64,000 bases of DNA from Entophlyctis helioformis (lineage: Eukaryota; Chytridiomycota; Chytridiomycetes; Chytridiales; Chytriomycetaceae). The number at the start of each line of letters is the position of its first letter. Position 1 is the first letter of the stretch. A model generated the notes under the pieces. That model searched no databases and was not told where the DNA came from. It saw only the letters and a list, made by a program, of their open reading frames with translations. Shown piece by piece: positions 32,967 to 43,660 of this stretch. The position numbers and the translations under genes were made by a program. Location of the stretch: contig JAHLKH010000046.1 in assembly GCA_025526915.1 (NCBI GenBank), positions 1 through 64,000 of the forward strand, in the 5' to 3' direction.

Positions 32967-34657
32967 CAGCCTGCCAATGCGCAGCCAGCCGAGCCGCCAG
33001 TCGACTCGCGCGAGCTGGATCATATCTTGGGCGAGATTGCAGCCATTTGCCAAAAGGCACACTTGTTTGATCGTTTCCTGCGTGTTCGAGCATCAGTGAG
33101 TTGCCAGCTCTGCTTATGGGATGGAACCCTTCCCATTGACAATGCCATCTTGCCAGGGCGAGGTCGTCAAGCTGCGTGAGGCTTCCGAGCAAGAGAAGGC
33201 CGGCGCGTTTTTCAAGGGCCAGAGTCTGAAGGGCATGCCGATCCCGCCAGAGGGATCCGACGGCCTGAACAAGTCAAGCAAACTCAACGATCAAGTTCAG
33301 ACCCTCATCAGCTACTTTGTGTCGATCGAAGACTACTTTATCAAGTGCAGCATCGAAAAGGTAGAGTCCTGTATGCCAGGGGTGAGCGAGTGTCTCATTA
33401 ATCCCACTGACGACAGCTTGCTTTGGCAGGCATTGACCATTGACGAGCACGACCCATCGAGTCTGACGTCGAGCTGTGTCGATGACGTGTTCTTTATCCT
33501 GAAGACGTGTGCCAAGCGCGGCATCTCAACCAGCGACGCCGACTGCCTGTGCGCGCTCATCAACTCGATCGGGCGTCTCCTCGAAGTCGACTTTATGAAT
33601 GTGCTGCAAAAGAAGCTGTCGCAGGCATTTTCGAGCGGCAGCGTAGATGGCAAGGACTCCAAGTCTGGATTCCTGGTAAGTTGGTCTGTCCGGCTGGCAT
33701 GGCGGTGACTAGCGGGATGACTAAAGCCGGCGCATTCCTGACAGACGACGCTCAACAACATTGATGTGAGCTGCGAGTACACCATCAAGCTTGCACAAGA
33801 GGTCGAGGCAGACATCCCATGGTCGTTTGCCCACGTCTCCGAGTTATCGCGCGAGAAGATCAAGTCGTGTCTGAGCACTCTGACCGAGCACGCTGTCAAG
33901 TTCAAGAACATCTTGCAGGCACGTCCGCTCTCTTGCCTTTCCACTCGCTCAAACCGACCCTCGACTCACCCTACTCACCCTACTACAACTGCTGCAGACT
34001 TGGCTCGAAAACTTCTTCAACCAGACGGTCAAGCCGCGTATCCGCCCACTCATGCAGTCAGTGTATGCAGACATCAGATACGTGCTCTCGGAAGACGAGT
34101 ACATGCAGTACGAGGCCACCGACCCGTTCCTCCGCCGCTTCGCGTCCACCTTTACCAAGCTCATCAGCCCGTACCAGTCGAGTCTGACCGAGGCCAACGC
34201 CACGGCGACCGTCAGCCTCATTCTCGAGCACATTGCGCGCGACTGGGAGCGGCACGTGTTCACGCTGCGGTTCAACCAGCTTGGCGCGCTGCGCTTCGAC
34301 AAGGACCTGCGGGGCGTGACGGCGTTTTTGATGTCGTACACGGGCGGTGCCGGCGGTGGCGACACGACGGGGTGGGGGACGCGCGACAAGTTCACGCGGC
34401 TGGGCCAGGTGGCGACGGTGCTCTGCATCGAGACTGTGGACGAGCTGCTCGAGTTCTGGGGTGCCAAGGCCGGCCCGATTTCGTGGCGGTTTGGTGCCAA
34501 CGACGTGCGCAAGATCCTTGCTCTGCGGTATGTGTTGTGTGTTGGTGGCCGTGCACCTGCCGCCTGTTTCGCCATCTGCCGGTGCTGTTCTGGCTGACAT
34601 TCATTCTCCAACAGCATCGACTTTCAGCAAGACGAGATTGCCCGCCTCAAGCTATGA
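31489..34657 (+). CDS. COG4: Conserved oligomeric Golgi complex subunit 4
   Basis: COG4 is a subunit of the COG tether, which recycles vesicles within the Golgi, and it contacts the Sly1/syntaxin machinery. About ten exons are seen. From 31489 they give a Gln-Pro-rich N-terminus and LTHIEHIREQLSLITLEEAA; MLRTDADGLVTVIEKTWSVA; SRVKTTLQLLDDVQELK; then QRAIARSDIETGADFIARFL, FDAAVQANNPDEIVRCFKMF, NMYVDLITRLFEVIASMIDR, YGPGRMLSVIQRLQREADIQ, SYFVSIEDYFIKCSIEK, LTSSCVDDVFFILKTCAKRG, WLENFFNQTVKPRIRPLMQS and HVFTLRFNQLGALRFDKDLR. The end is IDFQQDEIARLKL at 34657. The length (about 800 residues) and block order fit the family, and no frame breaks are visible. A truncated inverted copy of its 5' half lies at 61642-62870. 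It is convergent with NMD3, 107 bases apart. Confidence 0.95.
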
Positions 34658-34764
34658 GCCAACCATCCATCCAATAGCATCCCATTCAAACGACGATTGG
34701 TTTTTCATTGTTGTGCACATGCAAATCCCGTGTATCCCATGTCGGATGGACCGTGTACACTAGA

Positions 34765-37062
34765 CTACTCGTACGACTCGGCAATCTCGTCATCGCCGAG
34801 CTGCATCTGCTCCATGTCATCGAGCAGGTCGTCAATGTCAATCTCGGGGAAGTCCTCTTCGGGATCCTCGTCATCGTCCTCCATGTCAGCATCGCCGTCC
34901 TCGTCCATGTCGTCGCCGTTGTTGGCGCCAGCGGCAGCAGCACCGCCCACGACACCCGACCCCTTGTACAGGTTGAGCATGCCGCGGAGCTCGGGGTCCT
35001 CCTCGACGTCCCGCAGGAAAATCTCATAGTCCTGCTCGGCGCGTGCCTTGTCGGCCTTGGTGCGGTGCGCGTCAAGGTCCTCTTCCTTGACCATGTTCTT
35101 GAGCTTCCAGTTGCGGGTGCGCTGGCGCTTGCGGGCGTTCGGGTACGACTTGCGCACAAGTACAACGTCTGGGATGGTGCCGCGGCGTGTGCCCATCTCG
35201 AGCGTGTCAAAGTTGTCGTTGTTGAAGTTGGCGTTTGCGAGGATGTAGCCCTTGCAGTGGTCGCCGGGATTGAGGATGAAGCCCAGATGTGTCCGTGCAA
35301 AGTAGGTTGTGCTGAGATCGTTGGACCGCGCGACTTCGCACGTGGCCAGTTGGTACTGCGTCAGAGGCAGGCATGGCCGGCGGGTCAGCTCAGGGTCACA
35401 CAAGTGATGCTAGCAGCGCGCAATGCCAAAAGAACAACAGACGAACCTTGCCAACCTGGCCCTCGTACTGGACATCAATAATGTAAAACTCGATCAGGTC
35501 CTTGTTCTCCACAAGCGCAGGGAACGGCGCCTCCCAGTAGTTCTGAGCGCGGAGGTCAGAGTCTGTGTGGCCAACGGCAGTCACTGTCAGCACCAAAGCC
35601 ACGAGCACAGCGCCACTCGAGTGCCAGCCACTCACGTCTGCCCGTGGTGGGGTCGATGAACGTGATTGCATTGCTGACGCGGATGCAGAGCGCAAGCGGG
35701 TTGATGTTGGACAGCGTGCGCGCCATCTTGGTGCTGAGCACGACCAGATCGTCCTTGCAAATGGGCACAAGCTCGACCGAGAACGTGAACTTGTAGTCGG
35801 ACGAGCCCGTGTGCGTGTCGGTCGAAATGAGCTGCTCAGACGTCTTCATCCTGCGCACGTCAAGACGGACGCCATCCAGCCAGCGTCAGACATGCCGCGG
35901 CGACCAAACAAAGGCAAGAGCGACATGGCAAGCAGACGCATGTCTTACCGCATGGGCATGACCGACTGCAGGAACTCGACCATCTTGAGAGCATGTGAGC
36001 GCTGCACGTAGTAAAAGTCGAGACCGTCGCGGAACTCTTTGATGTTGGTGGTGTCCTTGTGTGCATTGTGCTTGAGAATGAGCTGCTCGAGCCACAGGAA
36101 CGTACGCTTGTGCGCAACCTGCCATTGCAGACAGTGATCGGTCAACACCAGGATGCCAGCCAGCCAGCCGATCGTCTGAAGGACGGCTCATACCTTTTGG
36201 CGGACTTGCACGACGGCCTTCCAGGTGAGCTGGGCATCGACTCGTGTGCACTCCTCACAGTACTGGTTGGCGACAATGTACTCGACGACAAAGACCTGCT
36301 GCAGGATCGCAGACGCAAAGACCTAGTGCATGCGATCGCACGATGCATGGTCAGCCTGTGTGCATCCCAGTGCGCAGTTTCCAGCAGCGTCCGAAAGCAC
36401 GCCAAAGACGGCATCGACGGCATGGACGACATCGACGGCAGCAGAGACCCGACCGACCTCCTTCTGGATCGACAGCTTGACCTTGATACGGCGAGAGTGC
36501 GGCTCGGTCCAGATGAATCCGGCGTCGACCAGGCGCACCTTGTTCAGGCCCTTGAGCTTGCGCAGGCACAGCGACAGCAGCTCGCGGCTCTCGAGCTCGG
36601 CCTTGACCCACACGTTGGGCGGCTGCAGGTAGCGGTCGCAGCCTTTGCAAAAGTGCACCGTGGCCTGTTTGGGAATGCCCTCGGTGATGTCGACCTGCGA
36701 GCGGATGCAGTCCACGCACATGTTGGCGGCATTGGGTGCGACTGCGGTACCACAGGACGCACAGAGACTGGCGTGCAAGTGCGTGCGTGCAGGTGCGTGC
36801 GTGCAGGCCAAGCGGCCAGGGCGGTTGTGTCAGTATGTGTGTGTCGATTCATCCACATCATGACGGCCGTCGCTGCAGCCTGCTCTGCCCAGCCTGCCCA
36901 AGCTGCCTGCTCTGCAAGCCAGCCCGCCGGCCGGCCTGATCGAGCGGCCAAACTCCGCCGACTCCGCCGCCAGCGCAGTGCGCCTGCATCGCTGTGCACT
37001 CATGGTCGCTGTGCTTACATGCGCTGCTCGGTGGCCTGCGGGATGTATCCGTACGAGTCCAT
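34765..37062 (-). CDS. NMD3: 60S ribosomal export protein NMD3
   Basis: NMD3 is the nuclear export adaptor for the large ribosomal subunit: it binds the 60S particle and Crm1. The first exon (from 37062) is MDSYGYIPQATEQR. The next carries the first zinc-binding pair, LCASCGTAVAPNAANMCVDC, and CKGCDRYLQPPNVWVKAE, and a later one CEECTR, so the usual CxxC pairs are present. Then follow GFIWTEPHSRRIKVKLSIQK, HKRTFLWLEQLILKHNAHKD, LDFYYVQRSHALKMVEFLQS, CIRVSNAITFIDPTTGR, FYIIDVQYEGQVGK and NDLSTTYFARTHLGFILNPG. The C-terminus is acidic, and DDLLDDMEQMQLGD can serve as a leucine-rich export signal, as in yeast NMD3. About seven exons are seen. It is divergent from the Ral gene, with 173 bases between starts. 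Confidence 0.95.
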
Positions 37063-37235
37063 CGTGGGCGGCGTGCTCGGCTGGATGGGCGGTTGGATGG
37101 AAGAACAAGATTTTTTTTTTGGGTCACGATTTCGTCACGCCACAGTTTGATGCGGGTTTGATTCAAATTCCGCACTTGGCCATCACGTCAGCAAGCGACA
37201 ACACGACGCACGACTGACAGGCGCAGGCGGGCAAC

Positions 37236-37832
37236 ATGGGCAAGAACCAGGCAAAGAAGACGGACCTGCCGCTGCACAAGATCATCATGGTCGGCTCAGG
37301 CGGTGTCGGCAAGTCGGCCCTCACCCTGCAGTACATGTACGGCGACTTTACAGAAGAGTACGACCCGACCAAGGCCGACTCGTACCGCAAAAAGGTGACG
37401 CTCGACAACCAAGAGTCCTTTATCGACATCCTCGACACGGCCGGGCAGGAGGAATACGCAGCCATCCGCGACAACTACTACCGGTCCGGCGAGGGGTTCC
37501 TGTGCGTGTTCTCCCTGTGCGAGCGGGAGAGCTTCCAGCACACGCAAGAGTTCCGCGACCAGATCTGCCGCGTGCTGGATGACGAAAAGGTGCCCTTCAT
37601 TCTCGTCGGGAACAAGGCGGATTTGAGCGATCGCCAGGTGAGCGCGCGCGAGGGCGAGCTCAAGGCCAAGGAGTGGGGGTGCCCGTACATGGAGACGTCG
37701 GCCAAGACACGGCAGAACGTCGACGAGTCGTTCTCAAAGCTCATGCGCAACATCCGCGACAGGAAAGAGGCCAAGGGCGGCGGCAAGACTGGAGCGCAGC
37801 CCAAGAAAAAGGGCGGCTGCGTGATGTTGTAG
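37236..37832 (+). CDS. Ral-type small GTPase
   Basis: This single-exon Ras-superfamily GTPase of 198 residues resembles animal RalA/RalB. The P-loop is [15 protein letters not shown] (residues about 18-32), the effector region [15 protein letters not shown] (switch I), [20 protein letters not shown] (switch II), GNKADL for the base and ETSAK. The [12 protein letters not shown] and [13 protein letters not shown] strings are the Ral hallmark and separate it from Ras and Rap. The C-terminus is short, with a few lysines ([10 protein letters not shown]), and ends in a CaaX box whose methionine-leucine end is expected to be prenylated. Animal Ral signals to the exocyst. The exocyst link here is inference. 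Among fungi, Ral is known outside the yeasts. Confidence 0.92.
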   Translation: MGKNQAKKTDLPLHKIIMVGSGGVGKSALTLQYMYGDFTEEYDPTKADSYRKKVTLDNQESFIDILDTAGQEEYAAIRDNYYRSGEGFLCVFSLCERESFQHTQEFRDQICRVLDDEKVPFILVGNKADLSDRQVSAREGELKAKEWGCPYMETSAKTRQNVDESFSKLMRNIRDRKEAKGGGKTGAQPKKKGGCVML

Positions 37833-38343
37833 GCGCACGAGGCTGCGCCACTGTCGTGATGCGGGCCAGCACTCGGCCCGATCCATTTCAAGCAAATCTC
37901 TCTGTCGGTTGTCGTGCAGACAAGCCGCCCCACCATCTCCAACACCGACGCCAATATCCAATACAGCCATCTTGTGTCCAATCTCCATGCCTCTCGGTGG
38001 CATTCATTCCCCATTCCGCCTTTCGTGGATGACGCCGTTTGTTGACGCATCTTCATCTTTTGCAGACTGTGTTGCAGCTCTCCTCCAGCCAGCCTGTGAA
38101 CGCACGGATGATCAGCGTGGAGACTACTTGGATGGGAACACGCGAGATCCTAAAAACCAGCCACCAGATGTATCCTATCTGCTCAGCAACTCAACAACGC
38201 TCAGACACAGTCGCCCCTGATGGGCAACGTTGCGTTCTTACACATTGCCACCTCGCCGATCTGGAGGCTCTTGGCCTCCTTATCCAAGATCAGTCTCTTC
38301 TCGACATGCTATCAGGTCTACGGTGTCGAACAGACGCCTGCAC
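37833..38343. other. Intergenic region after Ral
   Basis: The short open frames on both strands here lack domains. It probably contains the Ral 3' UTR and the promoter of the hypothetical gene that follows. Confidence 0.35.
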
Positions 38344-39273
38344 ATGAGCATGATCCGGAAGATGCCAGTCTCGCAGAACAGCAACCAGGTACGGCTCTTC
38401 CATCGGTTCTTTCCATGTGCACATTTCTCAACGAGTACCTGCCGTAAACATCAACGCACAGTCTTGCCTTCAACATCGCCGATCGCCGCACGCTCTCCTC
38501 CCATCGACGTCCGCAGTCATGATCAACCGGTTCAGTCCATAGAGGCTTGCATGGGATGCCGACCGCTGGACGCCAAGCAAGACCAGCGTTGCCTAGACGA
38601 CAACGGATCCGGCGATCAGAAAGAATCCGAGCAAGCTGGCTCGCCAGGCGATCACGATCCACCAGCCGCACTCATGGCTGCCGCAGCAACCGATGCAGAT
38701 CCTTGCAGTATCCGCGACTCATCGACCGCCCTCCACCGTCGCAACTCGAATGACTCGGCAATCGCTATAGCCACACCGCGCTCGTCTCGAGGAGAGCACG
38801 AGCGATATATGCCGCCTCCGCCAGCTGAATTCACAGCACAACTTGACTGCGGAGCACTGCCGCCCATTATCGCTGGCACGACCGTTCTACAGACAAACGG
38901 CACGTGGTGCGAGATTGCTCAAACCGACGACAGCGAGCTGGCGAAGCACGACGCATACACCGACCACCCGCTGTTTGACATTATTGACGTTTCGATCGAG
39001 CACGGCCTCCCGTACCAGCACAGCGTCGTTTTTGACAAGGACAACATCTACATGGTGCGTGAGCCGATCGGCGGCGAGCGGCAGACGACGGAGATCGAGG
39101 TTGGCACGATTGTCGCGGCATATCTCAACTACGGCCATATTCTGGAGATCAAGATCGAGCTGGCGGACGAGAGCAAGACGGTGCAGTTTTTCGCACGCGA
39201 CGGCGACGTTGAAAACCTCGTGTTTATCTATGCGGCGTACTCGATTCTGGTTGCTGTGTTTGACGCAGTTTAA
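38344..39273 (+). CDS. Hypothetical protein with compact C-terminal domain
   Basis: The open frame has a disordered first half (AALMAAAATDADPCSI, TPRSSRGEHERYMPPPPAEF). Its second half looks folded: CGALPPIIAGTTVLQTNGTW, YTDHPLFDIIDVSIEHGLPY, SVVFDKDNIYMVREPIGGER, VGTIVAAYLNYGHILEIKIE and VQFFARDGDVENLVFIYAAY, ending at 39273. Alternating strands with a final helix suggest a small alpha/beta domain. I do not recognise the family. The start is uncertain: MSMIRKMPVSQNSNQ at 38344, with a possible intron (about 38390-38517) joining to SHDQPVQSIEACMGC, or an uninterrupted frame. It is the last gene before the arm A edge at 39323. Confidence 0.5.
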   Translation: MSMIRKMPVSQNSNQVRLFHRFFPCAHFSTSTCRKHQRTVLPSTSPIAARSPPIDVRSHDQPVQSIEACMGCRPLDAKQDQRCLDDNGSGDQKESEQAGSPGDHDPPAALMAAAATDADPCSIRDSSTALHRRNSNDSAIAIATPRSSRGEHERYMPPPPAEFTAQLDCGALPPIIAGTTVLQTNGTWCEIAQTDDSELAKHDAYTDHPLFDIIDVSIEHGLPYQHSVVFDKDNIYMVREPIGGERQTTEIEVGTIVAAYLNYGHILEIKIELADESKTVQFFARDGDVENLVFIYAAYSILVAVFDAV

Positions 39274-39777
39274 AGTGTTGTTGGAGTAGAGACCGTTGAT
39301 GGTGTTGGCGTCGCATTGATTTCAATGAAGGCGATGGCGTCTCGAGTGTCGATGGTGGATGCAAGGCCACGCATGGCTTGCATGCATTCTGCCACTCAGC
39401 CTGCGATCCAACCGATGCTTGGACCGATGTGCAACCTGCATGCACTTGGCGAAACAGCCGGACGCGATCTGGATGCAGCAAGACAGCAGCATCAGCATTT
39501 CAACTTGGCAGAGCGATACACTCGATATGGACATGCAGCATGCAACGCCATAGCAATGCACATGCTGGCTGGTTCACATGGCAAGCGACTTGCAGCTGAT
39601 CAGAGATGGCAGACTCGCCATGCCGGTGGATGCCATCAGTGAGTGTTGTGGCTGGCATGGCATGATCTGGCGACTGAGGCTGAGCAGGCAACAAGATCGA
39701 CAGACGCCAACCGTCACAGTCACAGCCACGATGTACAAAGGCGGCTTCATTATGGATGGGTTCACAGGCGGGGATGT

Positions 39778-40101
39778 TCATGTGCTGCAGTCCATGTCAA
39801 AGGCACAGCTGCTCGATCTGGCGGCAGCCAACAGCAGCAGCAGCTCAAACGACTGGCTGCTCGTGCGGCTGTTGCCGGGAGTGCCAGGGAGTGGCAGTCC
39901 AAGTTCCAAGTAGCGTGCCGCATCGAGTAGGATTGCAGCTGGCGTTCTAGGAGGTGTTGGTGTGGTTGTGGTTGTGGTTGTGGAACCGCAAACGAGCAGC
40001 TGATGCTCGGTCGGATATGCTCTGGCTCGTTTGCTGCTGTTACTGCTGGCATCGCTGCTGTCGGACTCCGCAGCTCTCTTCTTGGATGTTCTCGCTGGCA
40101 T
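39778..40101 (-). CDS. Small Ser-rich basic protein, arm A copy
   Basis: The frame begins MPARTSKKRAAESDSSDASS at 40101 and ends CAFDMDCST at 39778. The N-terminus has nuclear-localisation-like basic clusters (SKKRAA, SKRARAYP) and a Ser-Asp run. A Thr/Pro stretch and a short helix, TPAAILLDAARYLELGLPLP, follow. The arm B copy (57123-57443) keeps the same frame despite substitutions and a net three-base indel, which supports coding. Earlier exons may lie at about 40435-40700. The family is unknown. Confidence 0.5.
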   Translation of the reverse strand: MPARTSKKRAAESDSSDASSNSSKRARAYPTEHQLLVCGSTTTTTTTPTPPRTPAAILLDAARYLELGLPLPGTPGNSRTSSQSFELLLLLAAARSSSCAFDMDCST

Positions 40102-40319
40102 CGCGAGAGGGTGCTGCCCAACAATCAACACAGCGGCGGTTGGTGCTGCATTGGCGTCCGTGCCGTGGCAGCCGAGACCACTACCCAACTGGCCGCACAG
40201 ACATTCACACCAGACACATGTCAGTCTTCTGCAGTCCCCGTCTCGGTCTTCTCGGTCCGTCAGCGTCTCAGTCGTGGTCTCTCATCACAAGTCGCGCTCT
40301 GATGGCGCGTCTGACGTGA

Positions 40320-41098
40320 CGTTCTGACGCGATGCCAGAGCCAATATGGCGCGCAGCAGCAGGGCAACAAGCAGCCAAAACAGAAGGCGGGAGAGGGACA
40401 GGGTAGACACGCAGATGGAATGGCGGGGATGCATTCACACGTGTGTGTGCGTGCAAACGAGCAAGCGAGTGTGCCTGCTGTGTGCGTTGCGCTTGTCAAG
40501 CGAGGGCGGTGTGATGCTCTGGATCCGCTTACCTCGCCGTGGTACGCTGTGCTGGCTGCCGTCTTGCGCTTGCCTTTGGAGCCGACCGTCGGCTTCGTGC
40601 GGCGGCGATTGCATGGTGGCTTTGTATTGGCTGGCGGATAAGGTGCAGCGAGGACAGCAGCGGGTCTGGAAGGAATGCGGTTGCTGCGGCGGCATGCTTC
40701 AGAAGGACGTGTGTTCTGGCCAACAGTTGGCACGGTGATTGTAATGCCTGCTACTCTGTGATCATGCGTGGCAGCCAGAGTGGGATGAATGGAAGTCGGA
40801 GTGGTGGTGGCAATGCCTCTGATAGTCAGCATATTGCTAGTGTCCGCTTGTGCTGGTTGTTTGTGCTGGTTGTGCTGCTTGTTGTTCAGCTTTGTTTGTT
40901 CAGACAGCTGGGAACCCACATCAATCTGCCCAGACGCCACTTGGTCGGCCAAAGCGACCACAGAGAAACGATCAGCCAAGCCATGGAATGGCTTTGCGCT
41001 GCACATCAAAGGGAGCCATGTTCCTGTACATGTATTGTGGAGCGGTTGATGGATGGATGAATACCGTTGGTCGTGCGAGTCTCGAGCGGAGTGGCCGG
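40320..41098 (-). other. Region between small protein and lectin, arm A; possible upstream exons
   Basis: Open frames on the minus strand here are retained in arm B. One carries a CCPRC pair (near 40660) and an overlapping frame is basic (KPTVGSKGKRKTAASTAYHG), ending at a GTAAGCGG donor near 40536. They could be 5' exons of the small Ser-rich gene. I cannot choose between the frames, so no CDS is called. Confidence 0.3.
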
Positions 41099-41587
41099 CT
41101 ACAGCTGATGGATGCACCACGTCTGGTTGACAGAGCCGTGGTAGCTCCACTGGTGGATATCGTCGTGTTGAGTGTCAGAGCCAAGATTGAGTGCTTTTCC
41201 AGAGTGTCTCGCTGTGATCGCCCATCGCTGGTTGCTGTCGTCCATACTCGACACACTCCATTGCTGGTTGCCACCGCCGTGCCCTGGGAAGGCAATGACC
41301 CTTTCGCCGTTACTACGACCTGCGCCATTTACGTCGAGGTACCCTTGACTGCCGACGTTTACAATATGGACGTATGGGCCGTCTGCTGGAGAGATGTACC
41401 AGTCGGCAAGCGGGTTTGCAAGTCGTTCGACCTCGTCCTTGTCCATCATGACCAGGTCTCTGTTGTCGTTGCTTTGAGAGACCGCGAGGTACATGCCTGG
41501 TCTTGCCTTGCAGCTGATGCGGATGCGCTTGCTCTTGTCACTGGCAAGGGCTTGAATGATGGGGTGAGGTTGATCGGGGTGGTGCAT
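41099..41587 (-). CDS. Ricin-B-type beta-trefoil lectin, intact arm A copy
   Basis: A single-exon protein of 162 residues starts MHHPDQPHPIIQALASDKSK (41587). It has no signal peptide, so it is probably cytosolic. The beta-trefoil repeats are visible: KARPGMYLAVSQSNDNRDLV, then GYLDVNGAGRSNGERVIAF with GNQQWSVSS, and GKALNLGSDTQHDDIHQWSY ending NQTWCIHQL. The repeated QxW motifs and the G-x-x-L-D/N lines are typical of the carbohydrate-binding RICIN domain, used as a binding module by many unrelated fungal proteins. There is no toxin-type enzymatic chain. The copy in arm B is frameshifted. It is divergent from the SsuA/THI5-like gene across a promoter with repeated TCATATGA sites. Confidence 0.82.
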   Translation of the reverse strand: MHHPDQPHPIIQALASDKSKRIRISCKARPGMYLAVSQSNDNRDLVMMDKDEVERLANPLADWYISPADGPYVHIVNVGSQGYLDVNGAGRSNGERVIAFPGHGGGNQQWSVSSMDDSNQRWAITARHSGKALNLGSDTQHDDIHQWSYHGSVNQTWCIHQL

Positions 41588-41667
41588 GGTTTGAGTAGCT
41601 TGGTCTGGGCGAGGGGAAGTCTGGTCGAGGGGGAGTGAGGGCAATCGCCGCCTTTAATACCCAGTTG

Positions 41668-41732
41668 TCATATGACCTTGCATGCAAAGGTGTCATATCA
41701 CGTTCGGTCATATGAGGCAGTGCGTCATACGA
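41668..41732. promoter_or_regulatory. Cluster of four TCATATGA-like palindromes, arm A
   Basis: Four near-identical sites, TCATATGA (41668-41675), TCATATCA (41693-41700), TCATATGA (41708-41715) and TCATACGA (41725-41732), lie 80-145 bases upstream of the lectin start and about 300 bases from the SsuA/THI5-like start. Their spacing is 25, 15 and 17 bases. They look like binding sites for a dimeric regulator. The same cluster is in arm B (55495-55560). Confidence 0.55.
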
Positions 41733-42029
41733 CACGGAACTCTTGACAGTGGCTGGCATCCAATGTTTGGTGCTCGACTTGCATGAGTGGCTGGCGGCAT
41801 CTCTCCCTCGCTGTGCACCACAGAGCCACACGGCTGCCGCCGCCACTCGAGGCAGATGCCGATCTGCTCGTGTGTCTCAACAAGCGTCGCGTGACCAAGG
41901 TGGCTGGATCTGTGGATCGACCAGCGTGAATGTTCATCCAGTGCACACATACATAAGCCATCGCATCCATCGCATGGTGCACTCGGCCTCACAAACCACA
42001 GCGAGCATCAACGACTCACAGCAGCAGCC

Positions 42030-42769
42030 ATGACACGCACCGACCACGTCTCTCTTGCTCTTGACTGGACGCCAAACACCAACCACATCGGCTTCTACAT
42101 TGCCCGCTCCAAGGGATTCTATGCCGACGAGAACCTGACCGTCAGCGTTGTGTCGCCGCATGAGGACGAGTACAAGACGACGCCTGGTGCTCGTGTGGCC
42201 GACCGCTCCGTCGACTTTGCCATCACTCCCAAGGAGAGCGTGGTGTCGTACCACACATGGCCGGGAGCGTCCAAGCCCAAGATTGTTGCCGTTGCGACGC
42301 TCGTGCAGGTGTGTGTCGTTTGGCCTGCTGCTGGCATGTTTGCATGGCATGTTGCTGCGCAGCAAGTCGCAGATCTGGCTATTTCTCCGCGTCTGTGCAT
42401 CTGGATCGATCGACAAGGCGACCTGCGCAGCTGTGCGAACAAGCACGCAGACTGTTGCTGACCTTGCAATCATGTGCACTTGCACTTGCACGACATGCCC
42501 ACACACAAACAGAAAGTCACACATGCCGTGGTGACGCTCAAGTCAAGCGGCATCGACCGTCCCGCCAAGCTCGACGGCAAGACGTATGCGTCGTACGCTG
42601 CTCGCTACGAGGGTCGCATGGTGCAGGAGCTGATCCGCGCAGACGGCGGCAAGGGCGACTACATCGAGTCTGTTCCTGCCATGCTTGGCATCTGGAACAC
42701 GCTGCTCAAGGTGCGTTGCTTTCGCGTTGCTCTTTTGTGGCTGTTGATCGTCCGATGCCACACTTGCTG

Positions 42770-42810
<41 letters not shown>

Positions 42811-43454
42811 CACACACACACACACACACCGCTCACACTCCAGCACTCGGCTTGTACAGGGAGAGGCAGACGCCACGTGGGTGTTCATGAGCTGGGAAGG
42901 CATCGAGGCAGCCCGCGCCAACATCGACCTCAATGTGTTTGCGTTTGAGGACTTTGGCATCCCGCTCGGCTACTCGCCTGTCCTTGTTGCGCATCCAGAC
43001 CTGCTTGCATCGCAGCCCGACCGCGTGCGCCGGTTCCTGGCTGCCACAGCCAAGGGGTACGCATTCGCCGCCGCACACCCGGACGAGGCGGCCAAGATCT
43101 TTGTGGATGCCGTTGCCGCCGATACGGCGCACTCGCCGCTGCCAACGCCGCTCGACGCGGGCATGGTGGCGGAGAGCGCCAGGTTCCTTGCACCGATGTA
43201 TGTGCACGAGGGACGCGGCGTGTGGGGAGTCATGGAGGAAGGCGTGTGGTCTGCGTTTGTGGACTGGCTCAGCGACAAGGGACTGCTGACACCAAGGTGC
43301 AGTCGCGCAAGAGCGGAACTGCGGCAAGGGCATGGACGCCGACAAGGACACGACCACGTCGCTTGACGGTCTGCGCAGTGGCGATGTTGGTGTGGCGATC
43401 CCTCGCGAGTCTGTGCCGGCGTCGTCGCTGTTCTCCAACGAGTTTCTTCCGTGA
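42030..43454 (+). CDS. SsuA/THI5-like (NMT1-type) substrate-binding-fold protein, arm A copy
   Basis: Exon 1 starts MTRTDHVSLALDWTPNTNHI and contains ARSKGFYADENLTVSVVSP and DFAITPKESVVSYHTWPGAS. Exon 2 (about 42520-42710) has VVTLKSSGIDRPAKLDGKTY and ESVPAMLGIWNTLLK. Exon 3 (about 42861-43290) has GEADATWVFMSWEGIEAARA, FGIPLGYSPVLVAHPDLLAS and RRFLAATAKGYAFAAAHPDE. This is the periplasmic-binding-protein fold of the NMT1/THI5/SsuA group. It lacks the CCCFC motif of true HMP-P synthase (THI5), so a thiamine role is not certain; a vitamin or precursor binding protein is the safer reading. Exon 3 is followed by two one-base deletions relative to arm B (about 43291 and 43325), which change the C-terminus. 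Confidence 0.75.
42771..42829. repeat. (CA)n microsatellite in intron 2, arm A
   Basis: A CA repeat of about 59 bases with one CACG interruption lies in the second intron of the SsuA/THI5-like gene. It is mirrored at 54396-54452 in arm B. Confidence 0.95.
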
Positions 43455-43660
43455 TGCGGCTGTCGATGGAGACGCATGCGAGTGAGTGACTGGCGGTGAA
43501 CAAGCCAGCCAAGAAGGCGAATGAACGAGGCAATGTGTATGTGTGTGTGACAAATGTAGATAATATTAAAACAAAGCAGGCACAAGAAGAGAGTGGCAGA
43601 GTGGCAGAGTGGCAGTGCGGCAGAGTGGCAGACCGATGGACAACATCAGCCAGTGCTTCT

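Noticed and set aside
39578..39913. Plus-strand frame with MSKAQLLDLAAAN in arm A, also open in arm B
   Set aside because: It lies partly opposite the small Ser-rich gene. Its frame ends differently in the two arms (an early stop in A, extended in B), whereas the minus-strand frame is kept in both.
41238..41638. Plus-strand frame opposite the lectin gene (LTADVYNMDVWAVCWRDV)
   Set aside because: It is the antisense shadow of the beta-trefoil coding sequence, which has clear QxW repeats on the minus strand.
42771..42829. CA repeat regions considered as possible CRISPR-like or telomeric arrays
   Set aside because: They are plain dinucleotide microsatellites with no spacers and no telomere-type TTAGGG units.
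42030..43454. Calling the SsuA/THI5-like gene true THI5 (HMP-P synthase)
   Set aside because: The cysteine-rich CCCFC active-site motif of THI5 is not present in any exon, so only the fold-level family is supported.
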